Translations under genes and position numbers: made by a program
Origin: HB2-32-21 sp003448675
Lineage (GTDB): Bacteria; Pseudomonadota; Gammaproteobacteria; Pseudomonadales; Porticoccaceae
Direction: 5' to 3'
Assembly: GCA_041584755.1 (NCBI GenBank)
Contig: JBFHDK010000102.1
Location: 1-7,251, forward strand
DNA length: 7,251 nucleotides
The notes under the pieces: model-generated
The model's database searches: none
The model's input: only the letters and a program-made list of their open reading frames with translations
Told to the model about the DNA's origin: nothing
Part shown: piece by piece, positions 1 through 6,983 of the stretch
Numbering within the stretch: position 1 is the stretch's first letter
Layout of the letters: every line of letters begins with the position of its first letter

Positions 1-1
1 C

Positions 2-76
2 CGTCGCGGACAATGGCACGCAGCCCGGCAGTCCCTGACAGCATGGCGCCAGGCGCTACATGACTTCGCATTTTGA
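2..76 (+). CDS. 3' end of an upstream gene (partial)
   Basis: An open frame enters from the left edge and ends at a TGA at 74-76. It leaves 24 codons with a C-terminus rich in Arg, Gln, Trp and Ala, ending in HDFAF. The other two forward frames close at 63 and 38, so this is the longest continuing frame, and it ends about 20 bases before the next gene starts. That spacing fits an operon with the GT21-like gene. The product cannot be identified from so few residues. The alternative is that none of this is coding. Confidence 0.5.
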   Translation, partial: RRGQWHAARQSLTAWRQALHDFAF

Positions 77-97
77 AACCGGCAATGGAGCGTGGGT

Positions 98-1210
98 TTG
101 CTGCAGCATGTCTTAGCGGTGTTCGTCTGTGGTCAGCTTTTTGTCTGGGGGCTGTCAGTCACGCTGGCGTTGGTGTTTCAGCAGCGGCAACGACGCGCAA
201 CCCTCGATCCAGTGCTGACAGAACCGGTTTCCATCGTGGTTTTGCTATCCGGCCTGGACAGGGAAGAGGCGACAGCGGTTGAAAGCGTATTTGCCGTCAA
301 TGACGTCGACTGCGAAGTCGTTTTTGTTGCCGAGCATGAACACGAGCCTGTAGTCGATCTCGTGCGCAAAGCTGAAAAAAACCAGGTTGTCGCCGGGCGT
401 TCGGCGGCTCTGGTTTACGGTCGAGACGGCACCAGCGCGAACCCCAAGCTGGACTCATTGAAGGTGGGCTTCAAGGCAGCAAAATACGATGTAGTCGCAC
501 TGGTGGACGGGAATGTCTCCTTACCTGCCGATTTCCTGGCCCGGGTTCGGGCTGGTTGGCAGGGGCGTGACAGCGTGGTGACCGCTCTGCCTCTGGCCGT
601 GGCTCGCGGCGGCTTCTGGAGCGCAGTTGAAGCCGTTTGGATCAACAATATTTACTGGCGGTGGGTCAGCGCCGGCTGGGTGCTCGGAATTCCCGCGTGC
701 ATGGGAAAGTTGCTGGTCTTCAGGAAATCCTGGCTGGAGACGCACGGCGGAGTGGCCCGCCTGGGCCAAAGCGCAGCAGAGGACGGTGCCCTGGCGGAGC
801 TGGCAACCGCAACCCGCACACCGATTCGACCCATCGATGCGGGCTTCGCTCTGGAGCTACACCAGCGGCGTTTCACTGCGGTGATCTCGCGTGCCCGGCG
901 CTGGGCGGTGATTCGACGCAAAGACCGTCCGGGGGTTTTTACTATCGAGTTGCTCAATACACTGGCCAGTGCACTGTGCTTGTCCGCCCTGTGGATGCAT
1001 GCGGCACAGAAAGCGATCTGGCCGGTCTGGGTGGCCATTCTGCTCTATTGGCACGCGCTCGAAGCCGTGCTCAGCGTGGATCTGCGCCAGTGGCGGCCAC
1101 GGGTGCATCTGGATGCGCTTGTTCGTGACTGTTTGACCGTCCCGATCTGGTTGGCTGGGTGGCTATTCACCGGGTATGTCTGGCGCGGCAGGGCGGTGAA
1201 GTTGCATTGA
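98..1210 (+). CDS. GT21-type (ceramide glucosyltransferase-like) membrane glycosyltransferase
   Basis: This is probably an inner-membrane glycosyltransferase that moves a sugar from a nucleotide-sugar to a lipid acceptor at the cytoplasmic face. About 370 residues match the size and layout of the ceramide glucosyltransferase / HpnI-like family: an N-terminal membrane segment (1-26), a GT-A domain, and three C-terminal hydrophobic segments (about 285-300, 306-325, 345-362). Visible family motifs are NPKLDSL (115-121), LVDGNVS (135-141), MGKLLVFRK (202-210), AED (227-229) and an RxxRW-type RARRW (265-269). Two motifs depart from the usual form: DGN replaces the DSD-like motif, and NPKLDS replaces NPKVNN. 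Family membership is clear, but donor and acceptor are not. A GTG at 92 is also in frame, but GGAG at 87-90 lies only one base from it and seven bases from TTG 98, so TTG is preferred. The next gene overlaps the stop codon. Confidence 0.8.
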   Translation: MLQHVLAVFVCGQLFVWGLSVTLALVFQQRQRRATLDPVLTEPVSIVVLLSGLDREEATAVESVFAVNDVDCEVVFVAEHEHEPVVDLVRKAEKNQVVAGRSAALVYGRDGTSANPKLDSLKVGFKAAKYDVVALVDGNVSLPADFLARVRAGWQGRDSVVTALPLAVARGGFWSAVEAVWINNIYWRWVSAGWVLGIPACMGKLLVFRKSWLETHGGVARLGQSAAEDGALAELATATRTPIRPIDAGFALELHQRRFTAVISRARRWAVIRRKDRPGVFTIELLNTLASALCLSALWMHAAQKAIWPVWVAILLYWHALEAVLSVDLRQWRPRVHLDALVRDCLTVPIWLAGWLFTGYVWRGRAVKLH

Positions 1211-2253
1211 GCGAGTCAGTGGCAACGCGTGAACACGCAAGGGTCGGCATCCACATCAAGCCCGGCCGACAGGGCGGAAAGAACACCGGGTCCTGGGAAA
1301 ACGCACACCTGCGCAAGCTCGCCGGGCTGTACCTGGATGGCTCCGAGAGTTTCTATCTCGAAGAGGATGCTTCGCGGGCCGAAATCGTGCTTATCACCGA
1401 TGTGTTCTATGACCATCATTTCTGGAAAGTGCTCTTCGCCAGAGAGCACCTGAAACGGCTGAATCATCACTATGTTTACAGTGAGAAGGCGCTGATTTCC
1501 CGGGTGCTCCCCGGGCTTGCAACCTCCATACCCAAAAGGCCATGGGACTTCGGTCGGTATCGAGCGGCAATGTACACCTGCCATTGTGAGTCGAACAGCA
1601 ACGCCTGTATCGGCTACGAGGAACCGGGTCCGTCTCGAGACTTTCTCTTCTCGTACGTGGGGCGCGAGAGCCATCCACTGCGCAGGAGAATCGTGAAAAC
1701 GCTTGCGGGAACAGAAGGCGCCTGGGTGGAGGATAGCGGCGATTACGACCACTGGAACCTTGAAGCGGAAAACCGGATAGCTCGCCAGCAGCATTACGTC
1801 GATATCATCAAGCGATCCCGGTTTGTTCTGTGTCCCCGAGGGTGGTCACCTGCGAGCATACGGGTCTACGAGGTCATGGCTTGCGGTCGGGTACCGGTGA
1901 TCATTTCTGACTTGTGGCGTCCACCTCAAGCAGGAGAAGGGCCGGATTGGGAAAGCTTTTCCATCTTTGTGAACGAGTCGGAACTGGAAACGCTTGAGCC
2001 GATCCTCCGGAACCGGGCCTGCGAAGCTGCAGAAATGGGTAAACGCGCGCGGGAAAACTGGGAGAAATATTTCTCCACACAAAACGAGATCAAGACGCTA
2101 CTTCACTCGGCAGTTGAGCTGCATCGAAGTAAACGCCTCAACGAATATCTGCTGATTCCGCTGTGGCCGATTTTTCTTCTCGCGATCAGCGTGCATTACG
2201 CAGGCTATGCCATCGGAGGCGCGATTCGATCACTTCAGGATAACGCCGGCTGA
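1207..2253 (+). CDS. Exostosin-family (GT47-type) glycosyltransferase
   Basis: This is a probable glycosyltransferase of the exostosin family, whose members (animal EXT, plant GT47 and many bacterial proteins) transfer sugars such as glucuronic acid, GlcNAc, xylose, galactose or arabinose. Its 348 residues carry the family's C-terminal GT-B core: FLFSYVGR (146-153), RSRFVLCPRGW (203-213), RVYEVMACGRVPVIISD (219-235), then W248 and FSIFVNESEL (251-260). The N-terminal part includes IVLITDVFYDHHFW (60-73). A hydrophobic stretch at about 315-337 near the C-terminus could anchor the protein, which is unusual because many relatives have an N-terminal anchor or none. The frame is open upstream to a GTG at 1159, but that would overlap the previous gene by 52 bases. 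TTG 1207 sits on that gene's TGA (TTGA) with GGTGAAG at 1195-1201 upstream, so translational coupling is likely. The substrate is unknown. Confidence 0.82.
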   Translation: MSESVATREHARVGIHIKPGRQGGKNTGSWENAHLRKLAGLYLDGSESFYLEEDASRAEIVLITDVFYDHHFWKVLFAREHLKRLNHHYVYSEKALISRVLPGLATSIPKRPWDFGRYRAAMYTCHCESNSNACIGYEEPGPSRDFLFSYVGRESHPLRRRIVKTLAGTEGAWVEDSGDYDHWNLEAENRIARQQHYVDIIKRSRFVLCPRGWSPASIRVYEVMACGRVPVIISDLWRPPQAGEGPDWESFSIFVNESELETLEPILRNRACEAAEMGKRARENWEKYFSTQNEIKTLLHSAVELHRSKRLNEYLLIPLWPIFLLAISVHYAGYAIGGAIRSLQDNAG

Positions 2254-2362
2254 CAACAGCTTTCATGACGCCGGCGATCGGCTGAACTGACCTTGCCCAG
2301 CTTCATCGACAGGGGAAGGTGAGTCGCGAGGGTCGGAGGGCCTGCAAGCTTTTCAACAGTAA

Positions 2363-2381
2363 CTGCCCGGGTTTCGGGCAG
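2363..2381 (-). terminator. Hairpin between convergent genes, possible terminator
   Basis: CTGCCCG at 2363-2369 pairs perfectly with CGGGCAG at 2375-2381 around a five-base loop. It lies 17 bases beyond the stop of the leftward GT8-like gene and about 110 bases past the exostosin stop. There is no clean T-run on either side; on the minus strand the sequence after the stem is only moderately T-rich (TTACTGTT). It may end the leftward transcript or simply be a structured 3' end. Confidence 0.4.
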
Positions 2382-2397
2382 AAACCGTAGAGCGTGC

Positions 2398-3270
2398 TTA
2401 AGTCGCCTGTCCGAGTTTGAAGGTCCACGGAAGCCCCAGCCATTTGGTGATTTTTTGCTGGATCAGTTTGTACAGGGCTTTCCTGACCCAGTATCGCCGC
2501 GAGCCTTGCGGGAGCTGATGCGCGGCCCTGCGCCGGGCGATGGCATTCATCAACTGAGCCAGGACCGAAAACCGGGGGCACATGGTGCAGTGATATATCT
2601 CGTGCGGATGGCCTCCGGTTGTCCAGGAAGCGAGGTCCTTTTGCTTGATGAGGGTCTGGATCGGCGGAAACTCCTTGAAGCCCAGACGTGATCCGACGAT
2701 GGCGAAGGCGATTTCGTCCGGTGGGGTTCCGGTATCCCAGCGGGTGATCCGGCTGCGGGGCAGTTCTTCGCAGTAAATCGCGTGTATCTCGTTCATCACC
2801 TCGCGCCCCGCATCGTTGAAATAGTAGATCGGACTCGAAGCCCAGTAGTAGCTCTCCAAAGCAAAAATTTCGCAGAGTTTCGCGATCTGGAAGTTATGGT
2901 GGTGCCGCGTGTCATCTTTGGTGACGTACTCACCCGGCACACAAAAGTCCTTTGCCTGTAGGGCTGCCCAAAGCCCGTCAAGCTTGTCCAGCACGATGCA
3001 ATCTGCATCGATGAACAAAGTCTGTTCGAAAGGTGAGATACGGCCGGTGTAAACCTTTGAGGAGTGACCGATATTGACCGCTTCCGGAATGACGAAAACG
3101 TGATCAAAAACACCGGGGAATTTCGTCAGCTGCGGCGCGATAGCGTCGTCCACAACCAAGGCAAACTCGCGTTCCGGGTCGATATCCCGGAGGGAAAGCC
3201 GGAGATCGACTGCCATTTGCAAATGACGAATGTGGTTCGAGGCTGCGGTGATGTAGCCTTGTTTTGGCAT
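2398..3270 (-). CDS. GT8-like (GT-A fold, DAD motif) glycosyltransferase
   Basis: This is a probable soluble, retaining-type glycosyltransferase of 290 residues. It opens with KQGYITAASNHIRHLQMAV, the typical first strand and helix of the glycogenin/GT8-like group. ALVVDD (37-42) follows, and then TLFIDADCIVLD (84-95), whose D88-A-D90 would bind the metal and the nucleotide-sugar. Further on are SSPIYYFN (145-152), a TPPDEIAFAI segment (182-191) that resembles the acceptor-side DE region, and H227 in IYHCTM near the end of the catalytic domain. The C-terminal 60 residues are basic, possibly for membrane contact. A GTG at 3279 is in frame, but ATG 3270 has a GGTGGG-like ribosome-binding site four to five bases upstream and gives the better N-terminus. 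It follows the CslA-like gene after 50 bases on the same strand, so the two are probably co-transcribed. Donor and acceptor cannot be read. Confidence 0.72.
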   Translation of the reverse strand: MPKQGYITAASNHIRHLQMAVDLRLSLRDIDPEREFALVVDDAIAPQLTKFPGVFDHVFVIPEAVNIGHSSKVYTGRISPFEQTLFIDADCIVLDKLDGLWAALQAKDFCVPGEYVTKDDTRHHHNFQIAKLCEIFALESYYWASSPIYYFNDAGREVMNEIHAIYCEELPRSRITRWDTGTPPDEIAFAIVGSRLGFKEFPPIQTLIKQKDLASWTTGGHPHEIYHCTMCPRFSVLAQLMNAIARRRAAHQLPQGSRRYWVRKALYKLIQQKITKWLGLPWTFKLGQAT

Positions 3271-3320
3271 GGAACCCACCGCCCTAGCGCCGCAATGGAC
3301 GGCAGGAAGTTGTCACGAAT

Positions 3321-4790
3321 TCAAACTGTGTGATGACTGGCCTCCTGAGTCATTCGATTCGGTGCGCCACCCAGGGTAGGCAACAGCCCGGTGAGAAAAA
3401 AGTAGAACAAGCCGATGCCTGCCATCAGGGATAGAGGGATGTTCCACCACACCTGCAGCTGAAAGGAGTAATAGGCGCCATAGACGGCCAGGCCACCAAT
3501 CACGAACTCTGAAATCCAGACAAGATTCAGGGCCCTCGGTGGCTGCCCAGTTTTCGGCGTGCGCTTGAATTCCCCGCCTCTGCTGAGCAAACCCCGAATG
3601 CCGGCCGCTGCCAGCGTAGGCGCCAGACCAAGACCAACGGCTGCCGCCTGGAGTTCAAGAACCCCGCTTCGTATGCCGCCGTTGATAAACCGGTAGAGCA
3701 CGGTAATCAGGAGACTCACGATGAAGGCAATCGCAGGCAGGTCAACCGTCCAGAGCTTTAAAGGCGCGGACAAATGCTGATCGTAAGCCCATGAAGTTAA
3801 TGGCGTCAGCGCGGCAATCCCCAGCAGAAGGATGGGGAACATGTAGCCGGTGAGGTGCAGGTATAACCGCATCCGGCTCAAGGCAGGCATTCCTTTCAGG
3901 CTAAACAGATGCTTTCTCGCAACCTGAAAAGCCCCGGTCGACCAGCGAGACTGCTGAATTTTTAACGCTCTGGCATTGGTAGGCAGATCACACGGCACCT
4001 GAATGCGATCGTCAAATATGAATTTCCATTGTTTTTTCCAGGTTCTCAGGGAGAGATCAAGGTCCTCTGCCAAAGTATCGGAATCCCAGTTGCCGCTATC
4101 GATGATCGCGTTTTTACGCCACATACCCGCGGTACCATTGAAATGAAAAAAGTGTCCCGCTTTGCTACGCGCAAACTGCTCGATACTGAAGTGTCGTTCA
4201 ATCCAGTAGCCGGTCACTCGCTCGATCAGGGATCGGCCATTATCGGGGTGTGACCATACACCCTGTACCATGGCCACATCGGAGTCATTGAACCAGGGTA
4301 TTAACTGGTATATCAGGTCGCGCGGCGCACGAAAATCCGCATCAAGGATGAGAATGAAATCGCCTTCTGCGGTTTTCATTCCTTCTTTCAAGGCGCCGGC
4401 CTTATAACCATCGCGGACCTGACGGTGGAGGTGATGGATAACGACCCCGCGTTCCCGCAACTCGTTTATCCAGGTTTGATTAAGACCGTAATCCCTCGGT
4501 CCGGAATCATCCAGTACCTGAATATCCAGAAGCTCTGAAGGGTAGTCAAGCTCAGCAACCGATTGCAGAATTCTTTTAACCAGCGCGCCTTCGTTATAAA
4601 CCGGTATCTGCACCGTGACCTTTGGTAGCGGCTTGACAATTTTGCCGTGTTCTCCAGACTTTTTCCTGAACTTCCACGCCAGGAAGATCAAATACGTCTG
4701 ATAATTGGAATATAACGTTAGCGCCATCCACAGAAGAGCATTGGTGAAAAGTGCAATAGTTGCGAGCAATTCGGCAGGCAGGATGGGCAT
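3321..4790 (-). CDS. CslA/cellulose-synthase-like processive GT2 membrane glycosyltransferase
   Basis: This is a 489-residue family-2 beta-glycosyltransferase of the kind that polymerises a glycan and passes it through the inner membrane. In order it has: an N-terminal membrane segment (about 8-38); VQIPVYNE (60-67); VLDDS (92-96); LDAD (149-152), the metal-binding motif; FNGTAGMWR (217-225), a signature of CslA-type and related enzymes; LAEDLDLS (240-247) with the likely catalytic base D243; and QQSRW (279-283), the QxxRW motif of processive enzymes. FKRTPK (408-413) lies between later membrane segments (about 308-333, 350-368, 380-399, 425-445, 449-470). All catalytic motifs are intact. No PilZ domain is present. 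The closest known activities are mannan or glucan synthesis, but the sugar cannot be told from motifs. ATG 4790 has no clear Shine-Dalgarno sequence (TTAGCTTCTTATCT precedes it), so expression may be weak, coupled to an upstream ORF, or near-leaderless. Confidence 0.88.
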   Translation of the reverse strand: MPILPAELLATIALFTNALLWMALTLYSNYQTYLIFLAWKFRKKSGEHGKIVKPLPKVTVQIPVYNEGALVKRILQSVAELDYPSELLDIQVLDDSGPRDYGLNQTWINELRERGVVIHHLHRQVRDGYKAGALKEGMKTAEGDFILILDADFRAPRDLIYQLIPWFNDSDVAMVQGVWSHPDNGRSLIERVTGYWIERHFSIEQFARSKAGHFFHFNGTAGMWRKNAIIDSGNWDSDTLAEDLDLSLRTWKKQWKFIFDDRIQVPCDLPTNARALKIQQSRWSTGAFQVARKHLFSLKGMPALSRMRLYLHLTGYMFPILLLGIAALTPLTSWAYDQHLSAPLKLWTVDLPAIAFIVSLLITVLYRFINGGIRSGVLELQAAAVGLGLAPTLAAAGIRGLLSRGGEFKRTPKTGQPPRALNLVWISEFVIGGLAVYGAYYSFQLQVWWNIPLSLMAGIGLFYFFLTGLLPTLGGAPNRMTQEASHHTV

Positions 4791-4800
4791 AGATAAGAAG

Positions 4801-5103
4801 CTAAGCGTTATATTGAGGGCGGTTAAACATCGATGCGATGGCGAGCAACTGAGCCGGTGGCGTTCTGGCCAGAGTGAACTTGATTTTTATGACCGGCGCT
4901 TTGCGTTGAGTGGGTTCGGGTACACACAGGCCAATTCGAGACATCGCCAAGCTGCCGCAACCGGACCTGTCTGGCGAGTTGGCTGAAGCCTCAGGAGTGT
5001 AGCGGGTATCGTGCCGCTTGTTGCCGGAGTGCCACAGTAGGGCGGCCACGATCTGGACTTCATTGCGGACTTCACCCGAAATGGCCCCCTCGGCGTCGTC
5101 CAA
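4801..5103 (-). CDS. Doubtful small ORF just upstream of the CslA-like gene
   Basis: This is an open frame of 100 codons from a TTG, ending in TAG at 4803-4801, ten bases before the CslA-like ATG on the same strand. The first 40 codons have GC-rich third positions and a plausible composition (for example EVRNEVQIVAALLWHSGNK), but the rest is less gene-like. No signal peptide, membrane segment or known motif is seen. In its favour are the tight spacing to the next gene, and the fact that the next gene lacks its own ribosome-binding site and could be coupled to it. Against it are the TTG start without a clear Shine-Dalgarno and the lack of any family resemblance. It may be a decayed gene remnant or chance. 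Confidence 0.22.
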   Translation of the reverse strand: MDDAEGAISGEVRNEVQIVAALLWHSGNKRHDTRYTPEASANSPDRSGCGSLAMSRIGLCVPEPTQRKAPVIKIKFTLARTPPAQLLAIASMFNRPQYNA

Positions 5104-5226
5104 CCTGAAAGGCGCGCTTGCGCTTCAGCTGAGAGTCTTGCTTACCAGTTGTCGCGAGAAGCACAGTTCAGGCGACGAAAAAAGCCCTTCGCTGTCACCG
5201 ATGGCGTGCTCGAGGTCACTGCAGCA

Positions 5227-5250
5227 CCGGTAGCGATCGCGCTACCCCGG
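5227..5250. repeat. GC-rich hairpin after the unrecognised gene
   Basis: GGTAGCG (5229-5235) and CGCTACC (5240-5246) form a perfect 7-bp stem with an ATCG loop. CC at 5227-5228 can pair with GG at 5249-5250 across a two-base bulge. It starts six to ten bases past the TGA of the leftward gene at 5256. No T-run follows directly, so it is more likely a 3'-end stabilising structure or Rho-assisted end than a classic terminator. Confidence 0.45.
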
Positions 5251-5255
5251 CAAGG

Positions 5256-6914
5256 TCAGGAATTGCGTAACCCGTGCAAAAGTTTTTCCAGGAAGTGCCG
5301 GAATTTATAGCCACGAATGCGCCAGTTCATATCTCTGTCCGGCCCCATTGTTGGCGGCGCGTATCTGACCGATAACCGTTCCTCCCACAAAAGCATGACC
5401 TGCTCATGCACTTTTTGCCAGGGAATGCTGTAAGCAGCGGTGCCAGAGGAGGGCAAGTCGGCAACAAACTCCTGAGGCACTGCATAAAGATCATGGTGAA
5501 CATGATTCTCCAATGCTGGACCGGTGGATGTCGAGCCAAAGGTCACGCCAGGAATTTGGCAGATACGTGATACGTACATCGTATCGGTCGCGTAGTGTGC
5601 TATGAAGAAATCTGCCTTCTGGGCCCAGTAAATCTTTTCCATTGCCCGGGAACCTATCAGATTGATGATATGGACCTTAGGTGGCAGGCTACTGATCAGT
5701 TTTTTTGCAAAAGCCATGTCCTTCTTAAGCTTCTGCGTGCTGTCACCTGACGGGCTGATTGCGCTGGTCCACCCATCCAGAATGATTCCGCAGCCCGGGT
5801 GGGTGTCGTATATTCTGCAAAGGATTTGTGCCAGGCCATCCTGCGCCTCAACCCAGGAGCGCTTTTCCGAGCAAACCCCCACCCAAATCAGGGGAGCCGC
5901 TGTTCGCGACTGCGGAACGCCCTTTTGAAAACCACGAATTGAGTGCTTTCGCAACCGCAAATCAAGCTGTCTCAAAACATGCTTGTTTCTCAATGAGCTA
6001 AAGCGCATGCTTGGCGACAATACGTATTCTCCAGCGCTCAGGAGTGCCCGGTTTATCGCCGTATATTCATCGTGTACGTCGGCTTGTTCGAACCCGTATG
6101 CAGCAGACACCTCGCAATAATCATTTGCTCGGGTCTGATATATGCGCACACTGGGGGGCACAAGCCCTTTGGATACCAGCCACTCCAGCCCATAGAGCTG
6201 GTCGTAAAAATAGTGGTAAGGCCTGATGTTTCCGATGAGGTAGCCGGAAAACCTGAACGCGGCCAAACTGGCGCTCTTCAGCAGGTCGGCATTGGCGACC
6301 AGTTCGGCGAATAGCAAATCCAGCGTGTTTCTGGCGCCCCATAACACCCACTGCGGCGCATGTGAAATATCAATGATGCAACGGGCAATGGGAAATACCA
6401 GTGCAATTTGCTGATTGTACTGAACGATATAGAAAATGATCCCGTCATTGTCGACTCGAACATAGTTCGAGTCACGGATCACCAGATTGAAAGCAATGGT
6501 GCCTGTGCTTTGGGGTGTTAGCCCCGGTAGACAGTTCGCGGCCTGCTCACTGTGGTTTCGTCCCATATTGGTGACGAACTCCGGAGCATTGAGGTAGTGA
6601 ATCAAGGCCTCGATTCTTTCGGGCGATACCCCCGGGGCATCGTGTGCGATCCGCTCGCAGGCTCTCGGTATTTGATCACCCGGATATGTCGTGAATGCCT
6701 CCCTGAATCGCTCAGGGAAGGTGGCGTCATTCATCGTACGGTGCCACTCGTCCTTGATCTGATGGATATCAAACGCCCGGAGTTCGTCGAGGGAGCCACG
6801 ATGGCAGGCCTCCCAGAATCCCCATAACTTTTCGCTCATCACCGGATCTGACGGGCTGCGCCGAAGGTTTGAAGGCGCTTTGGAAACACCTGAGGGCTGT
6901 CGTGAAGATGTCAT
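5256..6914 (-). CDS. Unrecognised large protein, possible GT-B-type glycosyltransferase
   Basis: I do not recognise this 552-residue protein. It has no signal peptide or membrane segment and is probably cytoplasmic. It seems to have three parts: a helical N-terminal region (about 27-125, WGFWEACHRGSLDEL onward), a beta-rich middle (138-185) leading to RPYHYFYDQLYGLEWL (231-246), and a C-terminal Rossmann-like half. The last shows PLIWVGVCSEKR (341-352), GCGIILDGWTS (374-384), KVHIINLIGS (413-422), KADFFIAHYATDTMYVSRI (433-451) and PGVTFGSTSTGP (455-466). That order resembles the donor-binding half of GT-B enzymes (heptosyltransferase or GT61-like), and HYFYDQ recalls the GT61 YYHW..D segment. 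This is inference from pattern only. The frame is open to TTG 6983; ATG 6914 and ATG 6839 are alternatives. None has a strong ribosome-binding site. The first 25 residues from 6914 are Ser/Pro/Arg-rich, so 6839 could be the true start. Its glycosyltransferase neighbours support a related role. Confidence 0.6.
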   Translation of the reverse strand: MTSSRQPSGVSKAPSNLRRSPSDPVMSEKLWGFWEACHRGSLDELRAFDIHQIKDEWHRTMNDATFPERFREAFTTYPGDQIPRACERIAHDAPGVSPERIEALIHYLNAPEFVTNMGRNHSEQAANCLPGLTPQSTGTIAFNLVIRDSNYVRVDNDGIIFYIVQYNQQIALVFPIARCIIDISHAPQWVLWGARNTLDLLFAELVANADLLKSASLAAFRFSGYLIGNIRPYHYFYDQLYGLEWLVSKGLVPPSVRIYQTRANDYCEVSAAYGFEQADVHDEYTAINRALLSAGEYVLSPSMRFSSLRNKHVLRQLDLRLRKHSIRGFQKGVPQSRTAAPLIWVGVCSEKRSWVEAQDGLAQILCRIYDTHPGCGIILDGWTSAISPSGDSTQKLKKDMAFAKKLISSLPPKVHIINLIGSRAMEKIYWAQKADFFIAHYATDTMYVSRICQIPGVTFGSTSTGPALENHVHHDLYAVPQEFVADLPSSGTAAYSIPWQKVHEQVMLLWEERLSVRYAPPTMGPDRDMNWRIRGYKFRHFLEKLLHGLRNS

Positions 6915-6983
6915 GAGGGCCACGTTTTGGGAAGGGGGGCGAAACCGGCTTTCAGGCCATTTCCAGTGACGCCCTCCTGCCAA

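Larger units (their letters stand above)
4791..5255. other. 465-base gap without a confirmed gene
   Basis: This is the longest stretch lacking a convincing gene. On the minus strand it must carry the start signals of the CslA-like gene unless that gene is read through from 6914. TATAAC at 4812-4807 resembles a -10 box, but no good -35 is spaced from it. A six-base T-run on the minus strand (5183-5178, after GAAGGGC) lies 70 bases past the upstream gene's stop, without a clear stem. A small minus-strand ORF (4801-5103) and a hairpin near 5229-5246 are listed separately. TCTGGCCAGA at 4864-4873 and TCAGCTGA at 5125-5132 are short perfect palindromes. No transposase motif or clear insertion-sequence end was found. 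Confidence 0.5.

Noticed and set aside
637..1128. 163-codon forward ORF inside the GT21-like gene
   Set aside because: It lies wholly within a gene with clear family motifs, is Arg/Gly/Ala-rich and has no motif of its own; it is a frame shadow.
1216..1794. 192-codon reverse ORF opposite the exostosin gene
   Set aside because: It is antisense to a gene with clear exostosin motifs and has no recognisable domain.
2244..2276. CGCCGGC / GCCGGCG inverted repeat around the exostosin stop codon
   Set aside because: A 7-bp stem with a 19-base loop and no T-run; GC-rich chance pairing is likely.
4807..4812. TATAAC on the minus strand as a -10 box for the CslA-like gene
   Set aside because: The hexamer about 17 bases upstream (CATCGA) does not resemble a -35, and the leader would be only about ten bases; too weak to list as a promoter.
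5178..5196. Minus-strand GACAGCGAAGGGCTTTTTT as an intrinsic terminator
   Set aside because: The T-run is good, but the preceding bases have no strong complementary arm, so no stable stem could be drawn.
4791..5255. Gap as an insertion-sequence remnant
   Set aside because: No transposase motif, terminal inverted repeats or target-site duplication could be found by eye.
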